A stretch of DNA of 64,000 nt from Corallococcus carmarthensis (GCF_003611695.1 NZ_RAWE01000024.1:1-64000); one strand, 5' to 3'; counted from the stretch's first letter, positions 15,839-25,194 are shown. Numbers and translations are program-made. Notes: generated from the sequence alone by a model not told the origin.

Positions 15839-17398
15839 TCAAGGGACGCAGTAACGGACCGCCTGGAGGGTGTGGGACCGCGGGCTCACCGTGGACGTCA
15901 TCACGAGCGCGCCCATCCAGTTGCCCGGCAGTTCCTCCAACTGGACCCACTGCGCGTACCGGTGCAGGCGCAGCAAGGTGCCCCAGGGGGTCAGGTCCTC
16001 CGAAGCGCCGCCATTCCCCAGGGCCCAGAACCGGCCCTGCCAGCGGAACCAGGGGTCGCCACCCGGCGGGTCCTCGGAGACGGAGAGCCACGCCGTCTTG
16101 AGGCCACGGGACGTCACCGAGGTCCCGAACCAGGGAACTTCACCCGGGGTCGTCACGGCCAGGGGCCTCGAGGTCACTTCGCCGAAGAGGTTGCCCAGCA
16201 CCTTCAGCACGCGCTCACTGCCCTCGGGACCGCGCAGCACGATGGCCGGCGACTCCAGGGCATCCCCCGCCGCCGCTCCCAGGTCCACGAGCCGGGCCTC
16301 CGGGTTCTCCTCCGAGGGGAAGGTCCGCTCCTCCCCCACGGGCTGGAGGGCGTTGTCGAAGCGCTGGAGCCGCAACAGTCCCTCCGTGGCTCCTTCCTTG
16401 ATCTCCTGGACCAGGACCAGGAAGCCACCGTCCCGCAGCCCCATCACGTCCACACCGTAGAGGACCTTGTCCTCCGCGAGCGCCTGCATCAGGACGCGGG
16501 GCGCAACCACGCCCACTCCATCCAGCCCCGCGAGCGTGCCCCACAGCTCGCGGCCACCGAAGACGGATGCGGAGGTGTCCCGCCATGCCGCGAACACCCG
16601 GCTCCCGTCCGCCGACACGGCCGCCGCGGTGGCCCTGTCCCCCACGGCCTGGTCGAAGAGGAGCGCGCCGCCCTCGGGCTCGCCCGTCCTGGGAACGCGA
16701 TGGCCCTGCTCATCCAGCAGGACGAGGTGGCCCCGCGTATGGTCGTGGTTCGGGCCCGCCGACGCGTAGTACAGCGCGGGCCCCTGGGACGTGCGCAGCA
16801 ACCGGGTGCTCACCGAGTCCAGCGAGACGGAGGAGTCCATCACCTCCACCGGCACCTCCGTGATGCCCAGCCAAGAGAGCGCGGTGTCCAGCTGGATGAC
16901 CCGGGCCACGTACTCCCGGTCGAAGACCACCGCCAGGACGCCGTTCGTCACCCGGAGGCTGCTGATCCGGCCCGCATGCGGGGGCAATCCCAGCGACTCG
17001 ACCTGCGACCATGACAGGGGATCCTTCACCCCGTCGCAGTCGTTGTCCAGACCATCGCAGCGCGTCTCCGCGGCCTCGTAGTGGGTGCCATACGAAAGCG
17101 CGGTGCACACCGGCTCGTAGGCCCCATCCACCACGGCCCGCCGGGCTCCCGCGCAGATGCCTTCCGTCCGTTCACAGGGACGAGGTTCCCCCAGGGAACC
17201 CGCATCGGAGCCGGCATCCACCTGGGTGCCACCGTCGTCCACCTGCGTGCCGCTGTCGACCGTGGTCCCCGCATCGACGGTCCCCGCATCCGGACGCGGA
17301 TTCGATGGCGGATCCGAATCCTCACACCCCCCGAGCATCCCGCTGCCCACCGCGACCACCACCACCCAAAGCCTTGCCCATCGCATTCGCACTTCCAT
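15839..17398 (-). CDS. MopE-type metal-binding-motif lipoprotein with propeller-like body
   Basis: 519 residues. ATG 17398 is preferred over the TTG one codon earlier because AGAGGGG is well placed before it. The signal peptide ends LGG-C (Cys25). Next comes an Asp/Gly/Thr-rich linker with repeated DAGT/VDSGT/VDDGGT units (about 35-68). A MopE-type motif, CDGLDNDCDG, sits at 114-123; in MopE-like proteins this Asp-rich element binds metal. The remaining ~390 residues are repeated beta strands (TRLLRTSQGPALYYAS, RDGGFLVLVQEI) suggesting a propeller. It is a surface lipoprotein of the type abundant in myxobacteria. Ligand and function are unknown. Confidence 0.75.
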   Translation of the reverse strand: MEVRMRWARLWVVVVAVGSGMLGGCEDSDPPSNPRPDAGTVDAGTTVDSGTQVDDGGTQVDAGSDAGSLGEPRPCERTEGICAGARRAVVDGAYEPVCTALSYGTHYEAAETRCDGLDNDCDGVKDPLSWSQVESLGLPPHAGRISSLRVTNGVLAVVFDREYVARVIQLDTALSWLGITEVPVEVMDSSVSLDSVSTRLLRTSQGPALYYASAGPNHDHTRGHLVLLDEQGHRVPRTGEPEGGALLFDQAVGDRATAAAVSADGSRVFAAWRDTSASVFGGRELWGTLAGLDGVGVVAPRVLMQALAEDKVLYGVDVMGLRDGGFLVLVQEIKEGATEGLLRLQRFDNALQPVGEERTFPSEENPEARLVDLGAAAGDALESPAIVLRGPEGSERVLKVLGNLFGEVTSRPLAVTTPGEVPWFGTSVTSRGLKTAWLSVSEDPPGGDPWFRWQGRFWALGNGGASEDLTPWGTLLRLHRYAQWVQLEELPGNWMGALVMTSTVSPRSHTLQAVRYCVP

Positions 17399-17473
17399 CA
17401 ACCCCTCTTTGGCGGACCGGAGCCAGGCTCCGCCCGGGGACTGAGTCTAATCCATTTCACAGACACTCACAGC

Positions 17474-17965
17474 TCAGACGCCTCCCTTCACCCGAATCCA
17501 TGACAGGGCTTGAAGGGCCGCGAACCAGGACCCCGCCATCAGTGCATGGCGAAGGTGGTTCATCCGGGCCCACCGCATCGCGGTCTCCACGGCCGCTGGC
17601 GAGTCGGGGGATTGCATCAGCCGGACCATCGTGGGGATGAAGTACGAGAAGGTCAGGAGCCGGTCCGCGAGCGCCACCAGCGCGGCCCCCAGCCACCAGG
17701 AGCGCAGCGGCCCCGTGGCCTGCGTGGCGAAGTAGAGGCTCGCCAGCGTCAGCAGCGTCAACGGCCCCGTGCTGACGAAGCCCCAGAAGCGCCGCCCCAC
17801 GTCATCCTGCCGCGCCGCCTCCGCGGACCAGTGCGCCCCCGAAGCGTCAAGCCAGCGGGGCAGCATCAGGCGGTGTTCATAGAGCCCCGCGCCGAACGCG
17901 ACGCCCAGGTTGAGCACGAAGAGCCACAACAGGAGTTCCGCCCCGGAAGGCTTCAGGTTCATCAT
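17474..17965 (-). CDS. Small four-helix membrane protein (DUF1772-like)
   Basis: 163 residues from MMNLKPSG; a GTG at 17989 could extend it by 8 residues. Four hydrophobic segments are visible: LLLWLFVLNLGVAFGAGLYEH, a central GPLTLLTLASLYFAT, LGAALVALADRLLTFSYFIP and the C-terminal HALMAGSWFAALQALSWI. A charged loop (WSAEAARQDDVGRRFWG) joins the first two. The layout resembles DUF1772-type membrane proteins. It is divergent from the AraC-type regulator 77 bp away, so it is probably regulated by it. Confidence 0.65.
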   Translation of the reverse strand: MMNLKPSGAELLLWLFVLNLGVAFGAGLYEHRLMLPRWLDASGAHWSAEAARQDDVGRRFWGFVSTGPLTLLTLASLYFATQATGPLRSWWLGAALVALADRLLTFSYFIPTMVRLMQSPDSPAAVETAMRWARMNHLRHALMAGSWFAALQALSWIRVKGGV

Positions 17966-18042
17966 GGGGACAGCATGCGTCCCGGCCACGCGAGCGTCTT
18001 TCGCGCCCTTGTGCTGTTTTTCTCAATCCTGCGGTGTTTCCC

Positions 18043-18831
18043 ATGAGCCCCCGGCACTCCCTGCTCGCCCAGATTGGCGCTGACATCGTCCGCTTCCAGG
18101 AAGCCTCCGCGGAGTTCGACTCGGCCGTGGGAGAGGTGCTCGCGCTCGGCCGCGCGGAGCTGACGTGTCTGGCGCAATTGCACTTCGGAGGCCCCGCTCC
18201 CCTGAGCGCGGTCGCGCGCGGCGCCGACGTGGAGCGGCTGGAGCTCGCCGGCTACGTCCAGCGGGAAGGCTCCGGAAGCGGCAGGCGGCTCGCGCTCACC
18301 GGGCATGCGCGCGAATGGATTGAAACCCTCTGGGGTCCCCTCCAGGCGGATGGCTTCCAATTGATGTCTCCCATGCCGGATGAGGAGCTGAAGGTCATCG
18401 CCCGCTTCCTGGGCGAGGCGAGGAAGGCGCAGGACCGCCATGCCGCCCGCGTGGCGAAGCTGCTCCAGGAACCCGGAGGGACGCGAGCGGCGCGGCGGCG
18501 AGGTGGCCTCTCCGCCGCCGCGCTCCACCGCGTGCGGCTCTTCATCGAAGCGCACCTCGCGCGGAGGATCCGCGTGGGTGAGCTGGCTCAACGCTCGGGC
18601 CTGAGCGTCTTCTACTTCACCCGCGCCTTCCGGCAGTCCATGGGCATGACACCGCATGCCTACGTGCAGCAGCGAAGGGTGGAGCGGGCGCGGGGCCTGT
18701 TGAGCCACACGACCCGCTCCCTGGGAGACATCGCGCTGGAGGTCGGCTTCAGCTCACAGAGCCACTTCACCACGGTGTTCCGCCGGGTGACGGGCCTGAC
18801 GCCCGCCGTCCTGCGGCGCGCGGGACGCTGA
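18043..18831 (+). CDS. Transcriptional regulator with MarR-like N-terminus and AraC-type C-terminus
   Basis: 262 residues from ATG 18043; a GTG at 18034 is an alternative. Residues about 5-95 look like a MarR winged helix rather than a cupin sensor (LAQIGADIVRFQEASAEFD, LGRAELTCLAQLHF, RLELAGYVQREGSGSGRRLALT). Residues about 165-262 are two AraC HTH motifs: RVGELAQRSGLSVFYFTRAFRQ and SLGDIALEVGFSSQSHFTTVFRR, with the family ending VTGLTPAVLRR. Such a protein could sense a ligand at the MarR-like dimer and bind DNA through the AraC half. Its likely target is the divergent membrane-protein gene. Confidence 0.85.
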   Translation: MSPRHSLLAQIGADIVRFQEASAEFDSAVGEVLALGRAELTCLAQLHFGGPAPLSAVARGADVERLELAGYVQREGSGSGRRLALTGHAREWIETLWGPLQADGFQLMSPMPDEELKVIARFLGEARKAQDRHAARVAKLLQEPGGTRAARRRGGLSAAALHRVRLFIEAHLARRIRVGELAQRSGLSVFYFTRAFRQSMGMTPHAYVQQRRVERARGLLSHTTRSLGDIALEVGFSSQSHFTTVFRRVTGLTPAVLRRAGR

Positions 18832-18949
18832 CCCCCACCCTGCCCGCGAGTCATTGCAACAACGGCTGAATCAAGTGGCGCTCCTGTAAATACTGACACG
18901 CATTCCCTGTCATGAAGCACCTCACACCGGGCTTTCAACATGCCCTGGG

Positions 18950-18978
18950 TTGACAGGAATATCAGCGTTCAGTCAATT
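18950..18978 (+). promoter_or_regulatory. Possible sigma-70-type promoter
   Basis: TTGACA at 18950-18955, a 17-bp spacer, then TCAATT at 18973-18978 (three of six -10 matches). It lies in an AT-richer gap about 35 bp before the GTG at 19014. The -35 box is perfect; the -10 is weak. Confidence 0.35.
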
Positions 18979-19013
18979 TCGCGCCGGGTGAACACAAACG
19001 GGAGGGAGGGCCC

Positions 19014-19688
19014 GTGCCGTTTCGCTCCAAATCCATTGCATTCGTGGGCCTGGGTGGCGCCTGCGTGGCGGCGTTCTTCGTCCTCTGGCACCGCGCTCCA
19101 GAGGCCCCGGAGCCCTCGGCGGCTCACGCCGCGCCCGTCGCCGTCCGGCCAGAGCCGGGGCGCGCTCCGGAAGCCATTCCCACCGCGACGCCCGTGCCTT
19201 CGTCAGTGGCCCCCGCCCCCACGGTGCAGGGCGAAGCGGAGGCCGCGCTGCGACGCCGGTTGGAGGCCGCCCAGCAGGTCGTCTCCGTTCCTCCCGCGGG
19301 CCGGATGCCTTCCGCGGCGGGAGCGCAATCCCTCCCACCGCAGGTGGAGGCCCAACGGCAGGCGGCGCTCCTGGGCTGGAAGCAGGCCGCGCAGCGGTTG
19401 ATGGATTCCTGCGCGGCACGCCCGAAGGAGCTCCGCCAGCCGGTGGCGCTGGAGGTGGGGTTCGCCCCGAGGCCCGGGGGCGCCGGGGCCTCCGCGTGGA
19501 CGTTCACACCGGATTGGATCGCCATCCCTCCGCCCGAGCTCCAGCGGCTGTGGAAGGACACGGACCCCGACAAGCTCCAGGCCTGCCTGGACCGCGCGCG
19601 GAGCCTTTCCCTGGAAGTGTCTGTCCCTGGCGACACCCCGGCCCATGACGCCCCGCTCTTCGCGGAGAGCGTGCTCGTGCAGCTCTGA
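19014..19688 (+). CDS. Membrane-anchored protein of unknown function
   Basis: 224 residues from GTG 19014, which has a strong GGAGGGAGG site just upstream. One N-terminal membrane anchor (IAFVGLGGACVAAFFVLW) is followed by an Ala/Pro-rich stalk (about 30-75) and a helical then mixed domain (about 80-224) containing two cysteines (SCAARP, KLQACL). No family is recognisable. The stalk suggests a periplasmic domain held away from the inner membrane. It lies 43 bp upstream of the large glycine-rich protein gene and may be expressed with it. Confidence 0.65.
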   Translation: MPFRSKSIAFVGLGGACVAAFFVLWHRAPEAPEPSAAHAAPVAVRPEPGRAPEAIPTATPVPSSVAPAPTVQGEAEAALRRRLEAAQQVVSVPPAGRMPSAAGAQSLPPQVEAQRQAALLGWKQAAQRLMDSCAARPKELRQPVALEVGFAPRPGGAGASAWTFTPDWIAIPPPELQRLWKDTDPDKLQACLDRARSLSLEVSVPGDTPAHDAPLFAESVLVQL

Positions 19689-19731
19689 CGGGCGCGAGTT
19701 CAGCACGCCGTAGACAAGGAGAGGAGCAGTG

Positions 19732-22602
19732 ATGCGGATCCCAAGCCGAAGGCTCTCGTTGTGTCTTGCCGCGGTCGTGGCCGCGGTGTCAGGGCTGGCC
19801 ATCGCGGATGTGGTCATCCTCAATCCCGCGGAGATGAAAGGCCAGGTCTCGTTCGGAAGTGAGACCGTCACCCAGTTCAAGGTGCGCGCCTTTTCACAGG
19901 ACGGGTTCCAGGCGGAGAAGCTCTTCACGGCGAATCCGTATTCGCTGCTCGCGGAGAGCGGTCATGCCTATCAACCCACGGTCCGGGCCTACTTCAGCAA
20001 CGCGACCGCGTCGGAGTCCTACCTGGAGGTGACCCAGACCGCCGCCGTCATGCTCACCCAGAGCAGCCCGACCACGGTGAACTTCAACCACGCCAATGCG
20101 AGCCGTGTGAACTTCTCGCTCAGCGTGGTCGGGGGAACGGTCTCCAGCTACTCCATCTACGCGTACGCGAACGCCCCGGCGGAGAACACCTTCGCCATTA
20201 CCTCCAAGAGCTTCAGCACCCCGCAACCCACGTCCGCCTCCAGCTGGGTGTCAGCGCTCCCCGATGACGCGGTGACGGTGTACGGCACGGTCTACCTGAC
20301 CACCGCGGGCGGAACCCAGGTGCAGCGCAGCCTCAGCCAGCAGACGGTCAACCTGCTCCAGGGACCCACGAGCGTGAACTGGCAGATCGACCTCACCAAC
20401 ACGGGCCAGCTCCACGGTGCGCTGGCCATCAGCCCCAGCAGCGCGGTCTCCAGCCACTCTGTCTACTACCAGGGCGTGGGAGGCACGGCCACCAGCGGCA
20501 TCAGCGGTAACAAGTACCTCAGCGCCAACTCGCCCTACTCCATCGACCTGCCACCGGGCGCGTATGACGTCTATCTGCGGACGTACTTCCTGCCGGGAAG
20601 CCAGAACTCCACCACGAAGTCCTACCGTGTCACCCTGGCCGCTGGCGCCTCGAGCACCCTGGACTTCATCGAAACCCAGGGCACCGGCCAGGTTCCGCTG
20701 ACCGTGAGCGGCTTCTACACCAACGCGGATATCGCGTCGTTCCAGCTGGGCCACCAGCGCACCGACCCTGCCCCGGGGCTCTCCACCTATGGCTATGACT
20801 ACACGCTGAAGAACGGAGCGTTCGAGTCGCTGCTCTCACCGGGGAATTGGAAGCGGTACTACCTCTCCCTGAGCCTCTACGACAATTCCAACCCGTTGTT
20901 CCCGCTCAACGCCTACGTCCAACGCCAGTATTACAATGACAGCAGCGCTCCGTGGGTCGCGGTCGCGCCTGGCGCGACGGTGAGCCTGGGCGCGGAGAAC
21001 GTGACGCTCGTCAAGACCACGGCGTACTTCGACGTGCAGGAGTCGTCGGCGGAGGCGCCGGAAATCCCGCTCAGCAGCCCCTACGCCTATCTGACCCGGT
21101 ACGTCATGAACAGCGACAACACCACCCGGTCGTACCACTACGCCCGGGGCTACGGCTCCAGCGCCAGCCAGGCCCTGTCCTCGTTCACGCTGGTCGCCGA
21201 GCCGGGCACGTACAGCATGCAAGCCTTCGCCACGGTCAACGGCGGCCTCACGCAGTTCTCCAACCAGAGCATCACCTTCGCGGCTCCGGCCCAGACACCG
21301 GAAGGGGTGGACGTGACCGTCACACCCGTGGAGAACGAGGACCTCGTGGTGAATGTCACCTTCCCACTGGTGACGGACCCGGGTGTCACCACGGTGGTCG
21401 AAACGCCGCTCGCGCCCGAACCGCCGAAGGGCATCCAGCTGTTCTGCGCCGACGGCGCGAGCGCGGAGGGCATCGAGTGCAGCCCGCTCTATTACGACAT
21501 CGAGACCACGGCCGGGTTCTCCGAGGCGACGGTGTGCGTCCGCAGGAAGTTCAAGGGCGCCAACGGGCTGGCGTTCTTCCTGCGCCTCTTCCACTTCAAT
21601 GAAAACATCCCGCCCGCGGGCAAGTGGGAGGAATTGCCCGCGCCTCCGGGCATGGACAGTCCGGCCATCGACTGCGCGGACGACCTGGCGGCCTGCGGCT
21701 GCACCAGCCTGGAGGACTGCGGCATCGACTACAGCTCGGATCCTCCGGTGAGCGTCATCCAGGTCTGCGGCGTGACGACCGGCTTCTCGCCCTTCGCGGT
21801 GGGCGCGGTGAAGGAGGAGTTCACGAACACGGTGGGCGGCGTGGAATACACGGGGCCCACCGGGCCGCCGTCGCTCCAGACCTGGTCCGTGCCCGCGACC
21901 GGCACGTACAAGGTCACCGCCGTCGGCGCGAGCGGCGCGAGCGCCACGCAGGCCCAGGCGCAGCAGATCCAGGGAGGCTGCGGCGCGGAGCTCAGCGGCA
22001 CCTTCGACCTCCAGGAGGGTGACACGCTGCAGATATTGGTGGGCCAGAAGGGCACCGCGGCCACGTACAGCGGCGGCGGCGGTGGCGGCACCTTCGTGCT
22101 CCGCAATGGTTCGCCCCTGCTCATCGCGGGCGGCGGCGGCGGCGTCCGCGCGGGCGCGACGGTGGCGGGACGCCCTGGCAGCGCGGGCACGGCCGGCGTG
22201 GCGGGCTCGGTCAGCGCCAACTACACGTCCGGGTTCGTGGCGGGCGGAACGGGAGGCCTGGGCGGCTCGCGGTCCGCGTCCTACGGCGCGGGCGGCGGTG
22301 GCTGGTCCGGCAACGGCGCGGTGGATGGCAACTACGGAGAAGGCGGCTTCGCGCTCCGTGACGGCGGCCAGGGCGGCACCGCGAAGACCTGCGGCGGCCT
22401 GGCGCACGGTGGCTACGGCGGTGGCGGCTCGGGCAACGGCTGCTACGGCGGTGGCGGTGGCGGTGGCTACTCCGGCGGCGGCGGCGGCCGCGTCGGCGGT
22501 GGCGGCGGCTCGCTGAACACCAGCACCAAGCCCGAGGCCACTGAAGGCACGTGCACGCCGAACGGCCACGGACGCGCCACCATCTCCATCCAACCCGGAT
22601 AG
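19732..22602 (+). CDS. Large secreted protein with C-terminal ALK/LTK-type glycine-rich domain
   Basis: 956 residues with a signal peptide (LCLAAVVAAVSGLAIA). ATG 19732 is preferred over GTG 19729, since AGGAGAGGAG lies just upstream. Residues about 25-560 are repeated beta-sandwich-like units rich in Ser, Thr and Tyr. About 570-700 is a Cys-containing segment (LFCADGASAEGIECS, DDLAACGCTSLEDCG). Residues about 712-955 match the glycine-rich domain of ALK/LTK receptors: TWSVPATGTYKVTAVGASGA, GGCGAELSGTFDLQEGDTLQ, ILVGQKG, GGGGGGTFV, PLLIAGGGGG and many poly-Gly helices. In animals this domain binds cytokine ligands. Its bacterial role is unknown; adhesion or matrix structure is likely. Confidence 0.75.
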   Translation: MRIPSRRLSLCLAAVVAAVSGLAIADVVILNPAEMKGQVSFGSETVTQFKVRAFSQDGFQAEKLFTANPYSLLAESGHAYQPTVRAYFSNATASESYLEVTQTAAVMLTQSSPTTVNFNHANASRVNFSLSVVGGTVSSYSIYAYANAPAENTFAITSKSFSTPQPTSASSWVSALPDDAVTVYGTVYLTTAGGTQVQRSLSQQTVNLLQGPTSVNWQIDLTNTGQLHGALAISPSSAVSSHSVYYQGVGGTATSGISGNKYLSANSPYSIDLPPGAYDVYLRTYFLPGSQNSTTKSYRVTLAAGASSTLDFIETQGTGQVPLTVSGFYTNADIASFQLGHQRTDPAPGLSTYGYDYTLKNGAFESLLSPGNWKRYYLSLSLYDNSNPLFPLNAYVQRQYYNDSSAPWVAVAPGATVSLGAENVTLVKTTAYFDVQESSAEAPEIPLSSPYAYLTRYVMNSDNTTRSYHYARGYGSSASQALSSFTLVAEPGTYSMQAFATVNGGLTQFSNQSITFAAPAQTPEGVDVTVTPVENEDLVVNVTFPLVTDPGVTTVVETPLAPEPPKGIQLFCADGASAEGIECSPLYYDIETTAGFSEATVCVRRKFKGANGLAFFLRLFHFNENIPPAGKWEELPAPPGMDSPAIDCADDLAACGCTSLEDCGIDYSSDPPVSVIQVCGVTTGFSPFAVGAVKEEFTNTVGGVEYTGPTGPPSLQTWSVPATGTYKVTAVGASGASATQAQAQQIQGGCGAELSGTFDLQEGDTLQILVGQKGTAATYSGGGGGGTFVLRNGSPLLIAGGGGGVRAGATVAGRPGSAGTAGVAGSVSANYTSGFVAGGTGGLGGSRSASYGAGGGGWSGNGAVDGNYGEGGFALRDGGQGGTAKTCGGLAHGGYGGGGSGNGCYGGGGGGGYSGGGGGRVGGGGGSLNTSTKPEATEGTCTPNGHGRATISIQPG

Positions 22603-22622
22603 TCCTCCGGGCAGGCAGTCCC

Positions 22623-22661
22623 ATGGCGGCCGTCCCCGCGAACACCGGGGAGGGCCGCCAT
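22623..22661 (+). terminator. Strong hairpin after the glycine-rich protein gene
   Basis: ATGGCGGCC and TCCCCG pair with CGGGGA and GGCCGCCAT (15 bp with one G-G mismatch) around a 7-nt loop, starting about 20 bp past the stop at 22602. It is followed by GTCGTTTC, a weak U-run. This fits a Rho-independent terminator in a GC-rich genome. Confidence 0.65.
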
Positions 22662-22775
22662 GTCGTTTCAGGGAGCAGGGGTTGGGAAGATCAGGCCCGG
22701 AGCGCGTAGAAGCGAATGACCGGCGCTTTCACCGGAACCTCCCGGCGGCTGAGCCCTCCTCCCAGGCACCCCATC

Positions 22776-23843
22776 ATGGCCCGTCCCAAGAGTCCCCTCG
22801 TCTGGATCCTCCTCGCGGTCGGAGGCGCCTGCGCGCTGTGCTGCACCGGTACCCTGGGGCTCATGGCCCTGGGCCTCTTCGCCGGAGACAGCAACACTCC
22901 CGGAACTCCGGCCGCGGTGGCAGGCGGCGCGGTGAACCGGGCGCGCGGCAGCCCCGGCGAACCTGGAGGCTTCGCGTTCGACGCGCCCCAGGGCTGGAAG
23001 ACCCAGCAGGACGGGCGGTTCATCCTCGAGTGGACCGACCGGGGCGACACCCTGGGCGTGGAGGCGCTCCGGCTGCCGGCCGTACCCGGGCTCGACGGTG
23101 CCGAGGGCAAGCTCGCGCGGCTGTGGCAGGAGCGCATTGGCGCGGACTGGAACGACGTGAAGCCGAACCCGCTGGTGATGCGGCGCTTCGTGGCCAACGG
23201 GGCCCGCGCCTTCTTCACCGCGGCGGTGGTGCGCGCGAAGAACAACGGCCGGACCTTCCGCGTGAGCCTCTACCTGGTGGAGGCGGGCGACCGGTTGGAG
23301 CCGCTGGTGTTCATCCAGAGCTTCATGAACCCGCCGGGCAGCGCGGGCGAGGAGATGTCGGCCTCGTTCTCCTGGAACACGACCTACGTCCGGGTGGAGG
23401 AGGCGCTGAAGGGCGTGCGCGGAAGCCCCGTGGGCCTGCCGCTGGTGGACGACGCGGAGGTGGTGGGCCACTTCATCTACGGCACCAGCACCGCGGGCCA
23501 GTGGGTCAACACCTATACCGGGAGCACGACCATGACGGCGGTCTCCTACAGCGTCGACTACACCTTCGGCGCCGATCACGCGTTCCAATACAAGTACGCG
23601 GGCGCGTCCGGCCAGGTGGGCGCGATGAAGTTCGGCTCCGAGGACGACCAGGGCACCTGGAGCGTGAAACACGACGTGCTGACGCTCACCGGAGCGAAGC
23701 GGACACGCCGGTACCTGCTCATCGGGGCCGCGCGCATGCCGGAGGGAAAGCGCACGCTCTACCTCATGCCCGAACACCCGGGCTGGTCGCTGGCCCCGGG
23801 CGCCATCGGGCAGAACGGCGAGCTGTACGTGGCGGCGGACTGA
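22776..23843 (+). CDS. Single-pass membrane protein of unknown function
   Basis: 355 residues from MARPKSPLVW, chosen over an upstream in-frame ATG at 22716 because the transmembrane segment (VWILLAVGGACALCCTGTLGLMALGLF) then sits at the N-terminus. The rest is extracytoplasmic: about 70-200 looks like a PsbP/lipoprotein-type alpha-beta fold (GFAFDAPQGWKTQQDGRFILEWTD, RTFRVSLYLVEAGDRLEPLVFIQSF), and about 235-355 is beta-rich (SYSVDYTFGADHAFQYKYAG). This two-part layout recurs in myxobacterial hypothetical proteins. No catalytic motif is seen. Confidence 0.65.
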   Translation: MARPKSPLVWILLAVGGACALCCTGTLGLMALGLFAGDSNTPGTPAAVAGGAVNRARGSPGEPGGFAFDAPQGWKTQQDGRFILEWTDRGDTLGVEALRLPAVPGLDGAEGKLARLWQERIGADWNDVKPNPLVMRRFVANGARAFFTAAVVRAKNNGRTFRVSLYLVEAGDRLEPLVFIQSFMNPPGSAGEEMSASFSWNTTYVRVEEALKGVRGSPVGLPLVDDAEVVGHFIYGTSTAGQWVNTYTGSTTMTAVSYSVDYTFGADHAFQYKYAGASGQVGAMKFGSEDDQGTWSVKHDVLTLTGAKRTRRYLLIGAARMPEGKRTLYLMPEHPGWSLAPGAIGQNGELYVAAD

Positions 23844-23938
23844 AGTTCCGCCCTTCCTGGTGACACCGCCAGGAAGCACCGGTGTTCCATCCGCCGGCCG
23901 CGAAGCGCCGGCCCTTCCCTCACAGGAGATGGAACAAC

Positions 23939-25177
23939 ATGGCTGTCCTGCACCGAGGACTGCGGGTGGGTATGGCATTGCTCGCGAGCGTCATGGCCCC
24001 CGCCTGCGGACCGGAGCTCCCGTTCGGAAGCGACCTGGACCTGGGCGAATTGAAGGCCCAGGAGCTGGGGGTGGAGACGGCGCTGCCGCCCTTGAACCGC
24101 GAGGCGCTTCGACAGGCCATCGCGGGGCTGCCGAACGCGGAGGTGTCTGGCGCGCTGGTCCGGGTGAGCGGCGCGGACGGACGCTGGCTGGGCACGTCCG
24201 GAGTGGCCGACCTCCGCACCGGCGCCCCGGTGCCCGCGGACGCGCACTTCCGCATTGGCAGCATGACCAAGACGTTCACGGCCACCGTCGTGCTGCAGCT
24301 CGCCGCCGAGGGGCGCGTGGACCTGGACCGGCCCGTCCAGCACTACCTGCCGCGCCTGCTGCCCGCGGGCGTCTACGCGCCCATCACCGTGCGCCAGCTG
24401 CTCAATCACACCCACGGCCTGCCCGGCGTGCCGGTGCCCCAGAAGGACCCGGCGTGGTTCGCCGAGAACCGGTTCCGGCGCTTCAGCCCCCGCGAGCTCG
24501 TCTCGCTGTCGCTGCCGCCGGGCCCGCGCTTCGCCCCGGGCACGCAACAGGAGTACGGCAACATCGGCTACATCGTCGCGGGGCTGCTCATCGAACAGGT
24601 GACGGGCCGCCCCTATGGGGACGCGGTGCGCGAGCGCATCCTCCGGCCGCTGCACCTGCGCGACACGTTCGTGCCCGGCAACGACGTGACCCTTCCCGGG
24701 CGGCATGCGCATGGCTATGAGGAGGTCTCGCCGGAGGATGGACAGTGCCCGGCGGGCGCCATCCCCTACGGCACGCGCTGCCTGGTGGACGTCACCGAGG
24801 CCAGCCAGTCCGTCCCCTGGGCCGCCGGAGAGATGATCTCCACCGCCGAGGACCTGGACCGCTTCCTCGTCGCGCTCTTCCAGGGGCGGCTCCTGCCGCG
24901 CAAGCAACTGGAGGAGCTGTTCACCGTCCCGGACCTGCCCGCCACGGGAGGCGGCCGCGCCAGCTACAGCGCGGGCCTCAGCCGCTACGAGCTGGGCGGC
25001 GTCACCTTCTGGGGCAAGAGCGGCGACCGGCACGGCTACAACAACGGGATGGGCGCCACGCGGGACCTGCGCCGGCGCCTCGTCTATTCGGTCAACACGC
25101 TCCACATGGGAGGGGACCAGCCCGCCATCGCCGCGCGGATCATCGCGGCGGCCCTGCTGGGGCCCTCCCAACCTTGA
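23939..25177 (+). CDS. Serine hydrolase of the beta-lactamase/penicillin-binding fold (lipoprotein)
   Basis: 412 residues from ATG 23939 with CAGGAGA upstream. The signal ends APA-C (Cys23), giving a lipoprotein. The class C beta-lactamase and D-Ala-D-Ala peptidase fold is clear: SMTK at 108-111 supplies the nucleophile Ser and Lys, Y206-G-N208 is the second element, and WGKSGDRHGY gives a KSG/HxG-type third element. Such proteins act as esterases, D-amino peptidases or carboxypeptidases at the cell surface. True beta-lactam hydrolysis is less likely. It is probably monocistronic. Confidence 0.88.
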   Translation: MAVLHRGLRVGMALLASVMAPACGPELPFGSDLDLGELKAQELGVETALPPLNREALRQAIAGLPNAEVSGALVRVSGADGRWLGTSGVADLRTGAPVPADAHFRIGSMTKTFTATVVLQLAAEGRVDLDRPVQHYLPRLLPAGVYAPITVRQLLNHTHGLPGVPVPQKDPAWFAENRFRRFSPRELVSLSLPPGPRFAPGTQQEYGNIGYIVAGLLIEQVTGRPYGDAVRERILRPLHLRDTFVPGNDVTLPGRHAHGYEEVSPEDGQCPAGAIPYGTRCLVDVTEASQSVPWAAGEMISTAEDLDRFLVALFQGRLLPRKQLEELFTVPDLPATGGGRASYSAGLSRYELGGVTFWGKSGDRHGYNNGMGATRDLRRRLVYSVNTLHMGGDQPAIAARIIAAALLGPSQP

Positions 25178-25194
25178 GAGGGCCCTGAAGGCGC

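Noticed and set aside
23939-25177. Antibiotic-resistance beta-lactamase
   Set aside because: SxxK and YxN are shared with esterases and D-Ala-D-Ala peptidases; the protein is a lipoprotein of a large myxobacterial serine-hydrolase family and nothing points to beta-lactam hydrolysis.
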